Below, in pieces: positions 46,401 through 54,831 of a stretch of DNA of 63,959 nt; the stretch's first letter is position 1; the number at the start of each line of letters is the position of its first letter. The notes under the pieces are model-generated. The model did not search any database. It saw only the letters and a list, made by a program, of their open reading frames with translations, and was not told the DNA's origin. The translations under genes were made by a program, and so were the position numbers. The DNA lies in contig JAITGL010000041.1 in assembly GCA_031280645.1 (NCBI GenBank), forward strand, positions 1-63,959, read 5' to 3'. This DNA comes from Tannerellaceae bacterium. Its GTDB lineage: Bacteria; Bacteroidota; Bacteroidia; Bacteroidales; Tannerellaceae.

Positions 46401-46859
46401 CTCGCCGAAGCCATCAAAAACATGAGCCGCGACGATATCGCCACGCTCGAAACCGCCGGACGCTTCACCTTCAACATCCAAGGACAGGAAGCCGAGATTG
46501 TTGCCAACGACGTTGAAATCATATCAGAAGACATACCCGGATGGCTCGTGGCCAACGAAGGACGCATCACCGTTGCCCTCGATATCACGATAAGCGAAGC
46601 CCTCCGCCGCGAAGGAATCGCCCGCGATCTGGTAAACCGTATCCAGAACCTGCGCAAAAGCAACGGACTTGAAATAACCGACAAAATCAAAATTCACATC
46701 CTATCGTCAGACGAAACCGACGCAGCCGTCGCCGAGCACAAAGACTATATAATGAACCAAGCACTCGCCGTATCGCTCAAACCCGTCGACATCCTCAGCG
46801 AGCCCACTATACTTGAGTTCGACGACTTTAACGTTTCAATCCGTATAGATAAAGTATAA
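43422..46859 (+). CDS. ileS: Isoleucyl-tRNA synthetase
   Basis: Class I synthetase of 1145 residues. The HIGH-type motif is in [17 protein letters not shown], the editing domain includes [17 protein letters not shown], and the KMSKS loop is [10 protein letters not shown]. The length and the [23 protein letters not shown] block match the long IleRS type found in Bacteroidota, eukaryotes and mupirocin-resistant bacteria. The C-terminus has no zinc-finger cysteines. It heads ileS-dksA-lspA-DUF4296. Confidence 0.97.
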   Translation: [1145 protein letters not shown]

Positions 46860-46907
46860 TCAAACAAGTAAGTACATAATTTTCCAAACTAAAAAAACAA
46901 AAAGAAT

Positions 46908-47288
46908 ATGGGAGAAAAAACACGATATTCCGATGCCGAACTTGAAGAGTTCCGCGCAATCATCTTAGACAAGCTGGCAAAGGCCCGCATCGACTACGAC
47001 AGCCTTCGAGCCGGCATCACCAATTCCGACGGCAACGACGTTTCAGACACCTCGCCAACGTTCAAAGTACTCGAAGAAGGCGCATCCACTCTCTCCAAAG
47101 AAGAATCCGGACGATTAGCGCAACGGCAAATGAAGTTCATACAAAGCCTGCAAGCCGCCCTGATACGCATCGAAAACAAAACCTACGGCGTTTGCCGCGA
47201 AACAGGAAAGCTCATTCCCAAAGAGCGACTAAGAGCCGTTCCGCACGCAACGCTAAGTATCGAAGCAAAAAACAGAGACAACAGATAA
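46908..47288 (+). CDS. TraR/DksA-family protein lacking zinc cysteines
   Basis: Protein of 126 residues with the DksA coiled-coil region (residues 5-90, EEFRAIILDKLAKARIDYDSLRAGI... LAQRQMKFIQSLQAALIRIENKTYG) and the final YGVCRETGKLIPKERLRAVPHAT. Only one of the four zinc-binding cysteines of the C-terminal finger remains, as in many Bacteroidota homologs. It may bind RNA polymerase in the secondary channel; the role in Bacteroidota is not settled. Its stop directly abuts the lspA start. Confidence 0.88.
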   Translation: MGEKTRYSDAELEEFRAIILDKLAKARIDYDSLRAGITNSDGNDVSDTSPTFKVLEEGASTLSKEESGRLAQRQMKFIQSLQAALIRIENKTYGVCRETGKLIPKERLRAVPHATLSIEAKNRDNR

Positions 47289-47966
47289 ATGAAGAAAAAA
47301 GGTTTAGGAGCAATATTGATAATAATATTGCTTCTTATTTTTGACCAGTGGTTAAAGATTGCCGTTAAAACCAATATGCTCCTCGGCCAGAGCATCGAAA
47401 TAACATCCTGGTTTAAAATATACTTCACCGAAAATCCCGGAATGGCCTTCGGGATGGAAATAATCGGCAAGCTCTACCTTACCGTTTTCCGCATCATAGC
47501 CATGGGATTCATGATATGGTATCTGGCGAGGATAATCAAGCAAGACTATAAATTCGGGTACATAGCCTGCATCGCCCTCGTAACCGTAGGCGCGATAGGC
47601 AACATAGTCGACTCCGTATTTTACGGCGTGATATTCGACGCAAGCCCCTACTGGCCAAGCCAGGTGCCAAGCCCCATTCCCATCGACCTTCAATCGCGAA
47701 TACCCCTCCCGGCCACAATATTCCCCTCCGGAGGCGGATACGGAACATGGCTCCACGGCAAAGTGGTCGACATGCTCTACTTTCCACTCATTGAAACCAC
47801 CCTGCCCGACTGGATACCCATCATCGGAGGCAACGAATTTGTATTTTTCCGACCAATATTCAACCTCGCCGATTCGTCGATAAGCGTAGGCGTATTCCTT
47901 CTCTTCATCTTTTACCGCCGAACACTCTCGAAAAGCTTCTCAAAAGCCGAAAGCAATGCTGCATAA
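47289..47966 (+). CDS. lspA: Lipoprotein signal peptidase
   Basis: Aspartic peptidase of the inner membrane that removes signal peptides from prolipoproteins. 225 residues with four membrane segments. The N-terminal FDQWLKIAVK, YFTENPGMAFGM, GAIGNIVDSVFYGVIFD and the catalytic aspartate region FRPIFNLADSSISVG are conserved. It is longer than the E. coli enzyme (164) because of a periplasmic insertion around residues 115-165, usual in Bacteroidota. The start immediately follows the dksA-like stop; the end overlaps the DUF4296 gene by 11 bases. Confidence 0.95.
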   Translation: MKKKGLGAILIIILLLIFDQWLKIAVKTNMLLGQSIEITSWFKIYFTENPGMAFGMEIIGKLYLTVFRIIAMGFMIWYLARIIKQDYKFGYIACIALVTVGAIGNIVDSVFYGVIFDASPYWPSQVPSPIPIDLQSRIPLPATIFPSGGGYGTWLHGKVVDMLYFPLIETTLPDWIPIIGGNEFVFFRPIFNLADSSISVGVFLLFIFYRRTLSKSFSKAESNAA

Positions 47967-48702
47967 GTACTGCCTCATACTGCCGGCCCTACTCATGATC
48001 GCCTCATGCAGCAAGGCACCGGGAGGCATTTTGCCGGAAAAAAAGATGAAAGACGTAATGATCGACGTACAACTTGCCGAGCAAATGATGGTCTCCAACT
48101 ACGCCGTCTACCCCGACAGCACCCACAAAGCAGCCCTGCTCGCATCCGTTTTCCGCAAGCACCGCATCACGCAAGCCGTTTACGACAGCTCGCTCGTATG
48201 GTACGGGAAAAATCTCAACATAATGCTGCAAGTACTCGACCTTGCCATCAAAGACGTCGACGTCAGAATAAGCAAACTCGGCAACCTCCAGCTACAAGCC
48301 GAAGCCGTGCGCACCGACTCGGTCAACATCTGGAAGCAAGGCCCACGGTTTACATTCAACCCGCAGGCAGCCTTTAACGCAACCGTATTTAACATTATCC
48401 CCGAAACCGGAGCCTACGTATCCGGCAGCTCCTTTGTATTCAACCTCAAGATCTGGGGAATCGACCCGCGCCTCGAACGCCTGCCCGCAATAAAAATCGC
48501 CGCCGAGCTATCCGACACAACCTTCATCCTCCGCCAAACCATACCATCCGACGGCTTCCACAGCTTCACCCTGAAAACCCTCCCAACCAAGCCCATCCGC
48601 CGCGTGTACGGCTACCTGCGAATCGACAAAACACAGGCGCCGTATTACAAAATCTACGTCGACAGCCTGAGCCTTGTAAGGCTAAACTACGGCTTGCGCT
48701 AA
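47956..48702 (+). CDS. DUF4296 lipoprotein
   Basis: Protein of 248 residues with a lipoprotein signal (LILPALLMIASC, Cys18). The DUF4296 domain spans about residues 28-105 (ILPEKKMKDVMIDVQLAEQMM, RKHRITQAVYDSSLVWYGKNLNIM). The C-terminal half is beta-rich. The domain is known mainly from Bacteroidota and often follows lspA; function unknown. It overlaps lspA by 11 bases. Confidence 0.85.
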   Translation: MLHKYCLILPALLMIASCSKAPGGILPEKKMKDVMIDVQLAEQMMVSNYAVYPDSTHKAALLASVFRKHRITQAVYDSSLVWYGKNLNIMLQVLDLAIKDVDVRISKLGNLQLQAEAVRTDSVNIWKQGPRFTFNPQAAFNATVFNIIPETGAYVSGSSFVFNLKIWGIDPRLERLPAIKIAAELSDTTFILRQTIPSDGFHSFTLKTLPTKPIRRVYGYLRIDKTQAPYYKIYVDSLSLVRLNYGLR

Positions 48703-48708
48703 CCCCCC

Positions 48709-48990
48709 ATGCGCCGCTACGCCGCCCATTACGTTTGCTGGCAAACCATCCGCCCCATGAGTTATGTTGAAACGTCGGAAGGAATATTTAACGGCGTATA
48801 TCCGCTCGAAACCGAGCCGCACTCAACAAAATTTTACAACGGAATCCTCGTCCCCCTACCCCACGGAGCCATCCCGCTCCCATCCCACTCGCCCGCCGAC
48901 CTCTGCCGCATGAGCGCCGTCATCCGGCCCGGATCGCCCTTTGCGCTCTGGCAAATTCATGAAGATATGGCAAGGATTGTGAGCCATTGA
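48709..48990 (+). CDS. Small hypothetical protein
   Basis: Frame of 93 residues starting 6 bases after the DUF4296 stop. It reads MRRYAAHYVCWQTIRPMSYV then EGIFNGVYPLETEPHSTKFYNGILVPLP, with coherent amino-acid composition and no signal peptide. Its position, spacing and codon usage suggest a real last gene of the ileS-lspA operon. Function unknown. Confidence 0.6.
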   Translation: MRRYAAHYVCWQTIRPMSYVETSEGIFNGVYPLETEPHSTKFYNGILVPLPHGAIPLPSHSPADLCRMSAVIRPGSPFALWQIHEDMARIVSH

Positions 48991-49017
48991 ATTGATAATC
49001 GAGGAGCCGCCTGCGAT

Positions 49018-49812
49018 TCAATTATCCGTTGCCGCGGCCTCGTCCAGCTTTGCCTTAGCCCCCTTTCGCAGCTTCCGGCGATGCGCCACATTAAGCTCCA
49101 TCTGATGAAGTTCGCCAACGATAACCTCCTTTATTTCAAGCAAAGCGCTTTGCTGATCAGGATCTTGAGAGCCAAGCTCGTTTACCGTACAAGCCACGTT
49201 AACGCCGTCGACAAGAGTGGCAAACACATCGTCGATCTCGGCGCGCACATAGCGGAGCTTACCAAGTTCGGCAACCTGCTCTTTACTTAGCGAGCGAGCA
49301 TTGTAAAGGCTCCTGTATGAACTGTAAACGGCCTTCATGCGGTTAACTTGCGATGAAAGGCCCAAAAGCTCAACGGCGGGCTTATAAGTAGGGCTGTCGC
49401 AACTCTCAAGAAAGCTATCCAGCAATCCGCTCATTTCGGGATAATCAACCTTCGGGATCCTGACGAACATTTTAACAAGAAACTGCAACGTTGTCATCGC
49501 CTGTAATTCAACCGGATTTGTTGAAAAACGAACTATGTCGATGCTGTGCTTAAAATAGGAGAAGTAAGCCGTAAGCATTTCTACCATCCGGGCAATATCC
49601 GGGGTTAAAATTGAGGCTTCATTCTTTTTGAAGATCTTATCCTCAAGCTGAAAAGCAGATTTTAAGGAGAGGAAAATCTCATTAAGCTCTTGGAATCTAA
49701 CTATAATGGCCTCTAATCCGGCAATTATCCCGCGGGAGTAAAAATCGAAATGCTCGCCGTTATGGAGCTTCGAGAGCAGTTTTTTGAATCGAATTGAAAT
49801 TAGCTTTTTCAT
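49018..49812 (-). CDS. Helical protein, paralog B
   Basis: Protein of 264 residues, 60-70% alike by eye to paralog C over residues 1-240: KKLISIRFKKLLSKLHNGEHFDFY at the N-terminus, then EDKIFKKNEASILTPDIARMVEMLTAYFSYFKHSIDIVRFS, YPEMSGLLDSFLESCDSP and YNARSLSKEQVAELGKLRYVRAEIDDVFATLVDGVNVAC. The basic tail AHRRKLRKGAKAKLDE ends the protein and lacks the proline-rich extension of paralogs A and C. Monocistronic, converging on the small ORF at 48709, with promoter and array 4 upstream. Function unknown. Confidence 0.72.
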   Translation of the reverse strand: MKKLISIRFKKLLSKLHNGEHFDFYSRGIIAGLEAIIVRFQELNEIFLSLKSAFQLEDKIFKKNEASILTPDIARMVEMLTAYFSYFKHSIDIVRFSTNPVELQAMTTLQFLVKMFVRIPKVDYPEMSGLLDSFLESCDSPTYKPAVELLGLSSQVNRMKAVYSSYRSLYNARSLSKEQVAELGKLRYVRAEIDDVFATLVDGVNVACTVNELGSQDPDQQSALLEIKEVIVGELHQMELNVAHRRKLRKGAKAKLDEAAATDN

Positions 49813-49846
49813 GATTACATGGATTATAATGTTTTTTTAATTAGCG

Positions 49847-49854
49847 CAAATATA
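49847..49854 (-). promoter_or_regulatory. -7 element of helical paralog B
   Basis: TATATTTG on the minus strand, 34 bases before the ATG. A TTG (minus strand, 49879-49877) lies 22 bases upstream, directly beside the first unit of array 4. Confidence 0.6.
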
Positions 49855-49880
49855 AATAGACTTTCCGATAAAGCCGCAAA

Positions 49881-50004
49881 AAGGGAGGAAACCTTGCAGA
49901 ACATTTCCGGAGACTTTCCTCCAAGGAGGAAACCTCGCAGCATATTTCCGGAGACTTTCCTCCAAGGAGGAAACCTTGCGGAACGCTTCCGGAGACTTTC
50001 CTCC
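49881..50004. repeat. Tandem array 4: three units of 41-42 bp around TTTCCTCCAAGGAGGAAA
   Basis: Units run 49881-49922, 49923-49963 and 49964-50004, about 90% alike. Each starts AAGGAGGAAACC and ends GAGACTTTCCTCC, so every junction forms the 18-base palindrome TTTCCTCCAAGGAGGAAA. The middle, GCAGAACATTTCCG, varies slightly. The array lies between divergent promoters, of paralog B (49847) and the GH43 gene (50076). Confidence 0.93.
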
Positions 50005-50075
50005 ATTTAATCCCCCCTCTTAGCCCCATTAGCAGCTAATTTTAAGCCCTCGCTTTGAAATTCTCAATGGAATGA

Positions 50076-50083
50076 TACCTTTG
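50076..50083 (+). promoter_or_regulatory. -7 element of the GH43 gene
   Basis: TACCTTTG, 49 bases before ATG 50132. The upstream in-frame ATG at 50072 overlaps this element and is rejected as a start. Confidence 0.6.
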
Positions 50084-50131
50084 CAAAAAATCACCAACTC
50101 CAAAAAAACACTCACAAAAATCTTTCAAAGC

Positions 50132-51853
50132 ATGAAAAACAAAATCATTTTATTAGCAGTTATCCTTGCAGGAGCCACGCTCGCCATCGCCCGGCCGGGC
50201 ACCGACGACAACAAAAGCCGCATCGCAGCCAACCCGATGAACCTTGCCTACCGCTTTCAACCCCCCGACAGAGAGCCCGTGCGGAGAGAAGCCGCCGATC
50301 CGGTTTGCGAATATTTTAATGGGAAATATTATTTGTTTGCCTCGAAGTCGGGAGGCTACTGGAGCTCGACCAACCTTGCGCAATGGACATTTATCCCATG
50401 CCGAAGCATCGCAACCATCGACGATTACGCCCCTACAATCCTCATAATCAACAACGAAATTTTCTTTATGGCCTCCGGCAAGCCCGCCCGGATCTTCAAA
50501 ACTTCCGACCCCGACAAGGATAATTGGACGGAAATAGAGTCAAAATTCGTCTTCCCAACCGAGGTTTCCCAAGATCCCGCCTTCTTTCGCGACGACAACG
50601 GGCGCGCCTACCTTTACTGGGGATGCTCAAACGTTACGCCGATTTACGGCGTTGAAGTTGACCCCGCCGACGGGTTTAAAGCCGTTGGCAAGGTGCAAAC
50701 CCTCATCGTTCATAACTCCGCGATTTACGGATGGGAAACGTCGGGAGAAAATAACGAGCTAAACAAAGACGGCTGGAACGAAGGCCCTTGTATGCTGAAA
50801 TACAACGGGAAATATTATCTGCAATACGCCGGTCCCGGCACCGAATTCCGATCCTACGCCGACGGCCTGTACGTTGGCGAGCATCCGCTGGGCCCCTTTC
50901 GCTACGTTGAATCCTCGCCGTTTTCGTTCAAGCCCGGCGGATTTATCGGCGGAGCGGGCCACGGTCATACTTTTCGCGACAAGTACGGCAACCTTTGGCA
51001 CGTGGCCAGCATGAAAATATCGCAGCGGCATATGTTTGAGCGCCGTTTGGGCCTTTTTCCGCTCTATCCCGTTGCCAACGGCTTTGCCCAGCAGGCTGTG
51101 TTGTCGGACTATCCTTTCCTTATCCCCGATCGCAAGATGGATTTCTCGCGGGAGGAGTGTTCGATGGGATGGAATATGTTAAATTATTCGGCCTCGGCAA
51201 CGGCCTCGTCGTCGGTTGCCGGTCATGGGCCGGAGCTGGCTTTTAACGAGAATATTGAAAACTGGTGGGCGTCGGAGAGCGGCAAGGCGGGCGAGTGGCT
51301 GCAGTCAGACATGGGGCAGGCGATGGAGGTAAACGCCGTGCAGGTTAATTTTTCCGATCACGATTTCAACATTCGCGCTCCTCATCCGCCCTTTATCTAT
51401 CGCTATTACATTGAATCGTCGACCGACGGGCAAGCATGGCGGCGCATTGCCGACCGCAGTAAAAACACCGCCGACGCCGCCCACGAACTTATCGTTCTCG
51501 ACGCTCCGGTGAAAGCCCGCCACCTGCGAATTGTAAACGCAGCCGACATCCCCGGCAAATTCTCCGTTTCGGGCTTCCGGGCTTTCGGTAAAGGAGAGAG
51601 GGCTGCACCGAAGCCCGTTACCGGCTTGCGCGTGGTTCGGAACGAGGCCGACAAGCGCAGGTACGCATTGGAATGGCCGCCGAGCGAGGGGGCCGCGGGC
51701 TATATTGTTCGCGCCGGACTTAGTCCAGATGCCCTTTACCATTCCGTTATGGTATACGAAAACCGTTACGAGGGAGGCTTTTTCAACCGCGATTCGGAGT
51801 ATTATTTCAGAGTTGACGCTTTTAACGAGAGCGGCCTGTCGCCTGTTCCTTAA
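50132..51853 (+). CDS. Secreted glycoside hydrolase family 43-like protein with discoidin and fibronectin domains
   Basis: Exported protein of 573 residues with a signal peptide (LLAVILAGATLAIA). A five-bladed propeller of GH43 type covers about residues 40-350 (DPVCEYFNGKYYLFASKSGGYWSS, VSQDPAFFRDDNGRAYLYWGCS, WNEGPCMLKYNGKYYLQYAGPG, GGAGHGHTFRDKYGNLWHVAS), then an F5/8 type C domain (about 365-500, LAFNENIENWWASESGKAGEWLQSDMG) and a C-terminal fibronectin type III domain. Such proteins cut arabinose- or xylose-containing glycans; the target is not predictable. It stands alone, without a SusC/D pair. Confidence 0.85.
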   Translation: MKNKIILLAVILAGATLAIARPGTDDNKSRIAANPMNLAYRFQPPDREPVRREAADPVCEYFNGKYYLFASKSGGYWSSTNLAQWTFIPCRSIATIDDYAPTILIINNEIFFMASGKPARIFKTSDPDKDNWTEIESKFVFPTEVSQDPAFFRDDNGRAYLYWGCSNVTPIYGVEVDPADGFKAVGKVQTLIVHNSAIYGWETSGENNELNKDGWNEGPCMLKYNGKYYLQYAGPGTEFRSYADGLYVGEHPLGPFRYVESSPFSFKPGGFIGGAGHGHTFRDKYGNLWHVASMKISQRHMFERRLGLFPLYPVANGFAQQAVLSDYPFLIPDRKMDFSREECSMGWNMLNYSASATASSSVAGHGPELAFNENIENWWASESGKAGEWLQSDMGQAMEVNAVQVNFSDHDFNIRAPHPPFIYRYYIESSTDGQAWRRIADRSKNTADAAHELIVLDAPVKARHLRIVNAADIPGKFSVSGFRAFGKGERAAPKPVTGLRVVRNEADKRRYALEWPPSEGAAGYIVRAGLSPDALYHSVMVYENRYEGGFFNRDSEYYFRVDAFNESGLSPVP

Positions 51854-51951
51854 GCTGTTTATATTATGCGGAGATTTGCCGGCCGGCCGGTAAATCGTCG
51901 GCTGTGCGCTATCTTTTAATGTTGAATATATTGCCGGGTAAAATATTGTTG

Positions 51952-51959
51952 TATCTTTG
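51952..51959 (+). promoter_or_regulatory. -7 element of the GT51 gene
   Basis: TATCTTTG, 19 bases before the ATG. Confidence 0.6.
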
Positions 51960-51978
51960 GACAAACATTTAAACTCGT

Positions 51979-53883
51979 ATGAAAAACAGATTCTTATTAG
52001 AGCAAGGTAGCAACCGGGTAATGCCAAAAATCTTGATGATTATTCTGGCGGTTCTAATTTTACTTTTTTGTTCATGGGGCGTACTTTCACTCGCCGCCCG
52101 TCGGATAGTCGACAAGCGATTGGCGAGTATAGAGAACGCCTACAATTTACAAATCACTTATCGTTCGGTATCGCTTAAAGGATTGAGCGGGCTAAGCCTG
52201 ACCGGGGTAACTTTTAAGTCGGCCTATTCGCCGGCGAGCTTCAGCGCAGGTAGCTTTGACATTCGCACGAATTTTATCAAGCCATCCGACGAGGGATATC
52301 AAATCAAGAGTTTTAATGTTAGCGATATTAACGTTTACATCGCATCTCAGCCGTCAACCGCCAAGGAAGCCAAGGCCGTCGGCGTTAATCCGAACTACGC
52401 CCGCATCTTGAGCGATCTTTTCGACGGATTTTCGTCGATACTTCCCAACTTGCCTCCCAGCGTATCAATCCAAAGGCTCCGGATCATACATCAAGGCCGC
52501 AAAGGCTCCGAAGCCGAATATTACGTACCGTCGGTAAACATATCAGGCTCCCGCTTCGTTGCCCGTATGCAAAACGACAATCGCAACGCCTCCTGGACAT
52601 GTCGCGGATCGTACAACCCCTCCGCCTCCAAGCTCAGCCTCCGCATGTACCGCGACAACAACGCCCCGCTCCAACTGCCCGTCCTGGAAAAGGAATTCGG
52701 GGCCACCGTTCTTCTCGACACCCTGATTCTCGACCTGCAAAGAGGCCCGGCCGGCGGAACAAGGCAAGTTGTTGCCGGCAAGATCGGCGTAAAGGGCTTG
52801 AGCGTTGAGCATCCCAGCCTTCACAACGAGGCCATCTTTCTCGACCGAGGATTCGCCGGATTCCGCATCAACGTTGGGTCCAACTATATTGAGCTTGACA
52901 GTTCGGCAACTTCCGTTCACTACAAGCGGCTGCAGTTCCGTCCGTACATTCTCTTGGCAAAGAATAGGGATTGGAGGATAAAGGCTGCGCTAAACAAGCC
53001 GTATTTCCCGGCCGCCGACTTCTTTGAATCGCTTCCCGCAGGATTGTTCGGCAGTATCGACGGGCTTAAGGTATCGGGAATGATGTCGTACCGGCTGCTG
53101 CTCGACATTGATCTCGGTAAAATCGACAATCTGGTATTTGAGTCGTCGGCGCAGTCGCACAATTTCCGCATCCTCTCGTTCGGCAAAACCGATCTCAGCC
53201 TTATGAGCAAGGCCTTCCTCCACACCGTTCGCGAAGGAGGCCAGACCGTTCGCGAGATGGAAGTAGGCCCCCAAAGCCAGAACTTTACTCCCATTGAAAA
53301 GCTGCCGAAGAACCTCCGTAACGCCGTACTCGTTGCCGAAGACTATTCGTTTTACACTCACAAAGGATTCTACGACGAAGCTTTTGTTCGCTCCTGGAAA
53401 GAGAATCTGAAAGCGCGCAAGTTTGTTCGCGGCGCAAGTACGCTGAGTATGCAGGTTGTGAAGAACGTTTTTCTCGGACACAGTAAACTCATCTCCCGCA
53501 AGCTCGAAGAAATCCTTATCGTATGGCTTATTGAAAACAACCGGCTCACCTCAAAGGCTCGGATGCTCGAAGTGTACCTCAACATAATTGAATGGGGCCC
53601 CAACGTTTACGGCATCACCGAAGCGGCGCGATACTATTTTATAAAGGAGCCGTCGGCCCTGACTCTTAGCGAGTGCATCTTCCTTGCCTACATCATACCC
53701 TCTCCTAAAAAGCTTAAAGACAACTTCCACGGGATGCGCCCCAAGATGAAGTACTACGAATTTTTCGACGACACAGTTAAGCGCATGAAGCGTCGCGGAT
53801 TCGTCGGCAGCTCGGAGGCGGCGCGAGCCAATGCCAACGTCAATTTCCGAGGGGCGGTGCTCAATCACCTTGGACATAAGTAA
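51979..53883 (+). CDS. GT51 transglycosylase domain protein without transpeptidase
   Basis: Protein of 634 residues. A membrane anchor (ILMIILAVLILLFCSWGVLSLAA, residues 18-40) is followed by about 390 residues of beta-rich sequence that resembles AsmA-like periplasmic domains, then a GT51 peptidoglycan glycosyltransferase domain at about 430-600. The catalytic glutamate is E454 in LVAEDYSFYTHKGF, with RGASTLSMQVVKN, ILIVWLIENNRLTSKARMLEVYLN and IEWGPNVYGI. There is no penicillin-binding domain, as in MtgA, but the protein is much longer than MtgA (about 240). It probably polymerises glycan strands. The long N-terminal region is unusual. Confidence 0.87.
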   Translation: MKNRFLLEQGSNRVMPKILMIILAVLILLFCSWGVLSLAARRIVDKRLASIENAYNLQITYRSVSLKGLSGLSLTGVTFKSAYSPASFSAGSFDIRTNFIKPSDEGYQIKSFNVSDINVYIASQPSTAKEAKAVGVNPNYARILSDLFDGFSSILPNLPPSVSIQRLRIIHQGRKGSEAEYYVPSVNISGSRFVARMQNDNRNASWTCRGSYNPSASKLSLRMYRDNNAPLQLPVLEKEFGATVLLDTLILDLQRGPAGGTRQVVAGKIGVKGLSVEHPSLHNEAIFLDRGFAGFRINVGSNYIELDSSATSVHYKRLQFRPYILLAKNRDWRIKAALNKPYFPAADFFESLPAGLFGSIDGLKVSGMMSYRLLLDIDLGKIDNLVFESSAQSHNFRILSFGKTDLSLMSKAFLHTVREGGQTVREMEVGPQSQNFTPIEKLPKNLRNAVLVAEDYSFYTHKGFYDEAFVRSWKENLKARKFVRGASTLSMQVVKNVFLGHSKLISRKLEEILIVWLIENNRLTSKARMLEVYLNIIEWGPNVYGITEAARYYFIKEPSALTLSECIFLAYIIPSPKKLKDNFHGMRPKMKYYEFFDDTVKRMKRRGFVGSSEAARANANVNFRGAVLNHLGHK

Positions 53884-53908
53884 GGCGGGGAATACCGGAA
53901 TAAAAAGG

Positions 53909-53942
53909 AAACGGAGGTTATTAGTTTAGCCTCCGTTTTTTC
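53909..53942 (+). terminator. Terminator after the GT51 gene
   Basis: AACGGAGG pairs with CCTCCGTT around TTATTAGTTTAG, followed by a run of Ts (53936-53941). Confidence 0.85.
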
Positions 53943-53979
53943 TGCTCTATCATGGGCGAATGCCCGGCTGAGGAACGCC

Positions 53980-54831
53980 CTACGGTTTAAAGTCAATCCT
54001 CACTCGCGTACCCTCGTTAATAACCGAGCTGATCGAAACTTCGGCTCCGTAAGCGCGAAGGATATGGATCGAGAGGCTTAGCCCGATGCCGTTGCCGGCG
54101 TACTCGCGGGTGTTGACGGCGCGATAAAAGGGCTGGAATACGCGGTCGATTTCGTTTGGAGGGATACCGATTCCTTTGTCAGCAATGTCGAGCGCATAGG
54201 CGCGAAGGCGGAGCTCTACGGTTTTGTTGCCCGAATATTTCAGGGCGTTGCCGATGATGTTCTCAAGGGCCGTTTTGAGGAGTTCGGGATTTATTTCGAG
54301 GGTGAAGGAAAAATTGTCGGTTGAGAAGCTGATCCGGTCGCCGTTGAAATGTTGCATGATAAACTCGGCTAAGATAACCGTTTCGGTTCCGCTCCTGAGT
54401 ATCTCTCCCTCGCCTTTCGAGAGGAAGCGAAGGCGTTGCATGAGACTGATGATGCGGCTTGTTTCCTCCGATATCCTATGCAAGGCCAGCTTGTATTCAT
54501 CGGCCGATCGCTCTTTTAGGAGGGTGATTTCACATTCGCCCTGTATGGCCGTGAGAGGATTGTTAAGCTCGTGCGAGGCGTTGCCTACAAAAGCTTTCTC
54601 GCTCCGGAACGCCCTGTCGATACGGTTAATCATTTTACGCGCCAAGCGTTGCCCCACGGCATACACAGCCCAGGCTTCAATTACCAGCGATCCGGCTGCA
54701 AATACAATCCGAACCCAAAGTGGCGTAGCCGGCGAGAGGATCGTAAGAGGCAGGAAAAAGAGGAGGGATCCGCCGGCGGTGATGCACATTAAAGCCAGCG
54801 TATAGCGGCGGGTAGACCGTTCGATGCTCAT
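53980..54831 (-). CDS. Sensor histidine kinase
   Basis: Kinase of 283 residues with two membrane segments (residues 11-32 and 38-60) joined by only a few residues, so there is no periplasmic sensor. HisKA follows, with the phosphorylated H87 in FVGNASHELNNPLTAIQGE, then HATPase_c with IIGNALKYSG, DIADKGIGIP and GNGIGLSLSI. It overlaps the response-regulator gene by 4 bases. Last in the operon proS-M23-regulator-kinase; the signal may be membrane or envelope state. Confidence 0.92.
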   Translation of the reverse strand: MSIERSTRRYTLALMCITAGGSLLFFLPLTILSPATPLWVRIVFAAGSLVIEAWAVYAVGQRLARKMINRIDRAFRSEKAFVGNASHELNNPLTAIQGECEITLLKERSADEYKLALHRISEETSRIISLMQRLRFLSKGEGEILRSGTETVILAEFIMQHFNGDRISFSTDNFSFTLEINPELLKTALENIIGNALKYSGNKTVELRLRAYALDIADKGIGIPPNEIDRVFQPFYRAVNTREYAGNGIGLSLSIHILRAYGAEVSISSVINEGTRVRIDFKP

